Part shown: positions 63,060-64,000 of the stretch, piece after piece
Position numbering within the stretch: position 1 is the first letter of the stretch
How the letters are laid out: the number at the start of each line of letters is the position of its first letter
From: Serratia fonticola
GTDB lineage: Bacteria; Pseudomonadota; Gammaproteobacteria; Enterobacterales; Enterobacteriaceae
Length of the DNA: 64,000 nucleotides
Reading direction: 5' to 3'
Assembly (NCBI RefSeq): GCF_006715025.1
Contig: NZ_VFMK01000001.1
Location: forward strand, 4,898,001 to 4,962,000
Made by a program: the position numbers and the translations under genes
The notes under the pieces: model-generated
What the model saw: only the letters and a program-made list of their open reading frames with translations
What the model was told of the DNA's origin: nothing
The model's database searches: none

Positions 63060-64000
63060 TGTACGGTCCGGGGACATGGTAGACAGGTGTTCGGGGACAT
63101 GGTGAACACTTTTTAACATCCTTTACCCATGGTGATCGACTTTTTCTTCAGGTCGATCATCCCCACTTTCGTGCTGTACCACCACACCTCATAGCAACCA
63201 TCCTCCTGTGTCTCCTTCAGCCCGACCCTTTCTCCCCTGAACGCCTTTCCTGCCTTCAGACTGAGCCCTTTCAGGCTCAGCTTACCGCTGTTATCCACCT
63301 TCCTGACCATCACCCCTTCATCGTATTCCGGTGGCGTTATGATGCTACTGTACTGCCGGGCTGACGGCTGATACCGCGAGGCCGGTACCGCCATATCCAG
63401 CGCCTCGTGCGGACGTTCAAGGTTGTAGACCATACGCCAGTGCTCAAAGGCGCGCTGCAGCTCACCGCTGTCCGCGAACCACTTCCTCTGCAGCACTTCC
63501 GCCTTCAGGCTGCGGTGAAAACGCTCCAGCTTGCCCTGCGTCTGCGGATGATAAGGTCGGGAGTGACCCACCCGGATACCCTGACGCATCAGCCACAGCT
63601 CCAGTGCAGTCCAGGTACCGGTGGTGTCTCCCCACGGTGAGCCGTTGTCCATCGTCATCCGCTCCGGCAGGCCATAGCGTTCAAACGCGCTGACCAGTTG
63701 CTGCTGCACGGTCTCACGCCGTTCATCAGTACAGTGCGCCAGGCACAGGGAAAAACGGGAGTGGTCGTCCAGCAGGGTCAGCGGATGGCAGCGGCCCCCG
63801 CCGAAGGGAAAGTGCCCCTTAAAATCCATCTGCCAGAGCCTGTTCGGCGCGTCGTGTTCGAACCGTCCCGTGGCGGGAATGCCTGGTGATGCGCCCGGCA
63901 GCAGGCCGTGACGGGCCATCAGGTTATGGACGGTGCTGAAGGCGGGCATACGGTGCCCCAGGTCTTCCAGCCAGCGCTTAATCTTGCGGGCGCCCCAGCG
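63060..64000. mobile_element. IS481-family insertion sequence, partial
   Basis: The left end begins TGTACGGTCCGGGGACATGG, with GTTCGGGGACATGGTGAACAC repeated inside, matching the IS481 style of terminal repeat. It interrupts the 125-bp array and runs past the window edge. The single transposase frame inside is read toward the left end. Confidence 0.85.
63113..64000 (-). CDS. IS481-family DDE transposase (N-terminus outside window)
   Basis: The C-terminal 295 codons of a transposase; the frame is open to the right edge (RWGARKIKRWLEDLGHRMPAFS...). DDE catalytic core: first Asp in LWQMDFKGHF, second in MTMDNGSPWG, Glu in QGKLERFHRSLK. The rve integrase domain is followed by a short C-terminal beta-rich tail ending MGKGC. 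The visible part is intact, so the element may be active. Confidence 0.9.
   Translation of the reverse strand, partial: RWGARKIKRWLEDLGHRMPAFSTVHNLMARHGLLPGASPGIPATGRFEHDAPNRLWQMDFKGHFPFGGGRCHPLTLLDDHSRFSLCLAHCTDERRETVQQQLVSAFERYGLPERMTMDNGSPWGDTTGTWTALELWLMRQGIRVGHSRPYHPQTQGKLERFHRSLKAEVLQRKWFADSGELQRAFEHWRMVYNLERPHEALDMAVPASRYQPSARQYSSIITPPEYDEGVMVRKVDNSGKLSLKGLSLKAGKAFRGERVGLKETQEDGCYEVWWYSTKVGMIDLKKKSITMGKGC

Overview
The window looks like chromosome of an enterobacterium close to Serratia. This is inferred from the order mutS-rpoS-nlpD-pcm-surE-truD-ispF-ispD-ftsB with mutS directly beside rpoS, from proteins that align almost end to end with E. coli Cai, Fix, Fim and Aes proteins as I remember them, and from moderately GC-rich housekeeping genes beside AT-rich fimbrial regulators. 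The genus was not tested.

Layout. 1-146: tail of an unidentified gene. 250-10097 (minus strand): a chaperone-usher fimbrial cluster with pilin, chaperone, usher and three successive adhesin genes. The second and third adhesins each sit behind a decayed copy of the usher 3' end; a LuxR-type regulator lies between the first two adhesins and a winged-helix regulator lies upstream of the pilin. 10805-11632: a ToxR-like membrane regulator. 11633-18387: the carnitine operon caiTABCD read leftward, ending in a small zinc-ribbon gene where E. coli has caiE. 19132-23911: divergent fixABCX and yaaU. 23977-27633: aes, caiF, an eRF1-like (baeRF-type) gene and a small membrane SHOCT protein.

27981-36370: a nine-gene MR/P-type fimbrial operon with its own LuxR-type regulator. 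36696-37962: a ToxR/ToxS-like gene pair. 38189-38443: a DinI-like gene. 39196-49031: a complete type 1 fimbrial locus (fimAICDFGH) with two LuxR-type regulators. It is bracketed by two closely related FimE-type recombinase genes in inverted orientation. A 319-bp invertible-element candidate (48103-48421), bounded by perfect 9-bp inverted repeats, lies upstream of fimA.

50100-60054: the mutS to ftsB housekeeping block, with a six-unit 148-bp tandem repeat between mutS and rpoS. 60438-62748: a polar amino acid ABC transporter. 62786-63059: a second tandem array (125-bp units), cut by an IS481-family element that runs off the window.

The genes form three themes. The first is surface attachment: three fimbrial systems, each next to several dedicated regulators, one with phase variation and one with spare adhesin cassettes. 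The second is anaerobic carnitine respiration: cai, fix and caiF, with an FNR-like box between cai and fix. The third is core repair, stress and isoprenoid functions. The most unusual items are the usher-3'-end plus adhesin duplications and the switch repeat lying inside the recombinase coding sequence, so that inversion would change the recombinase C-terminus.
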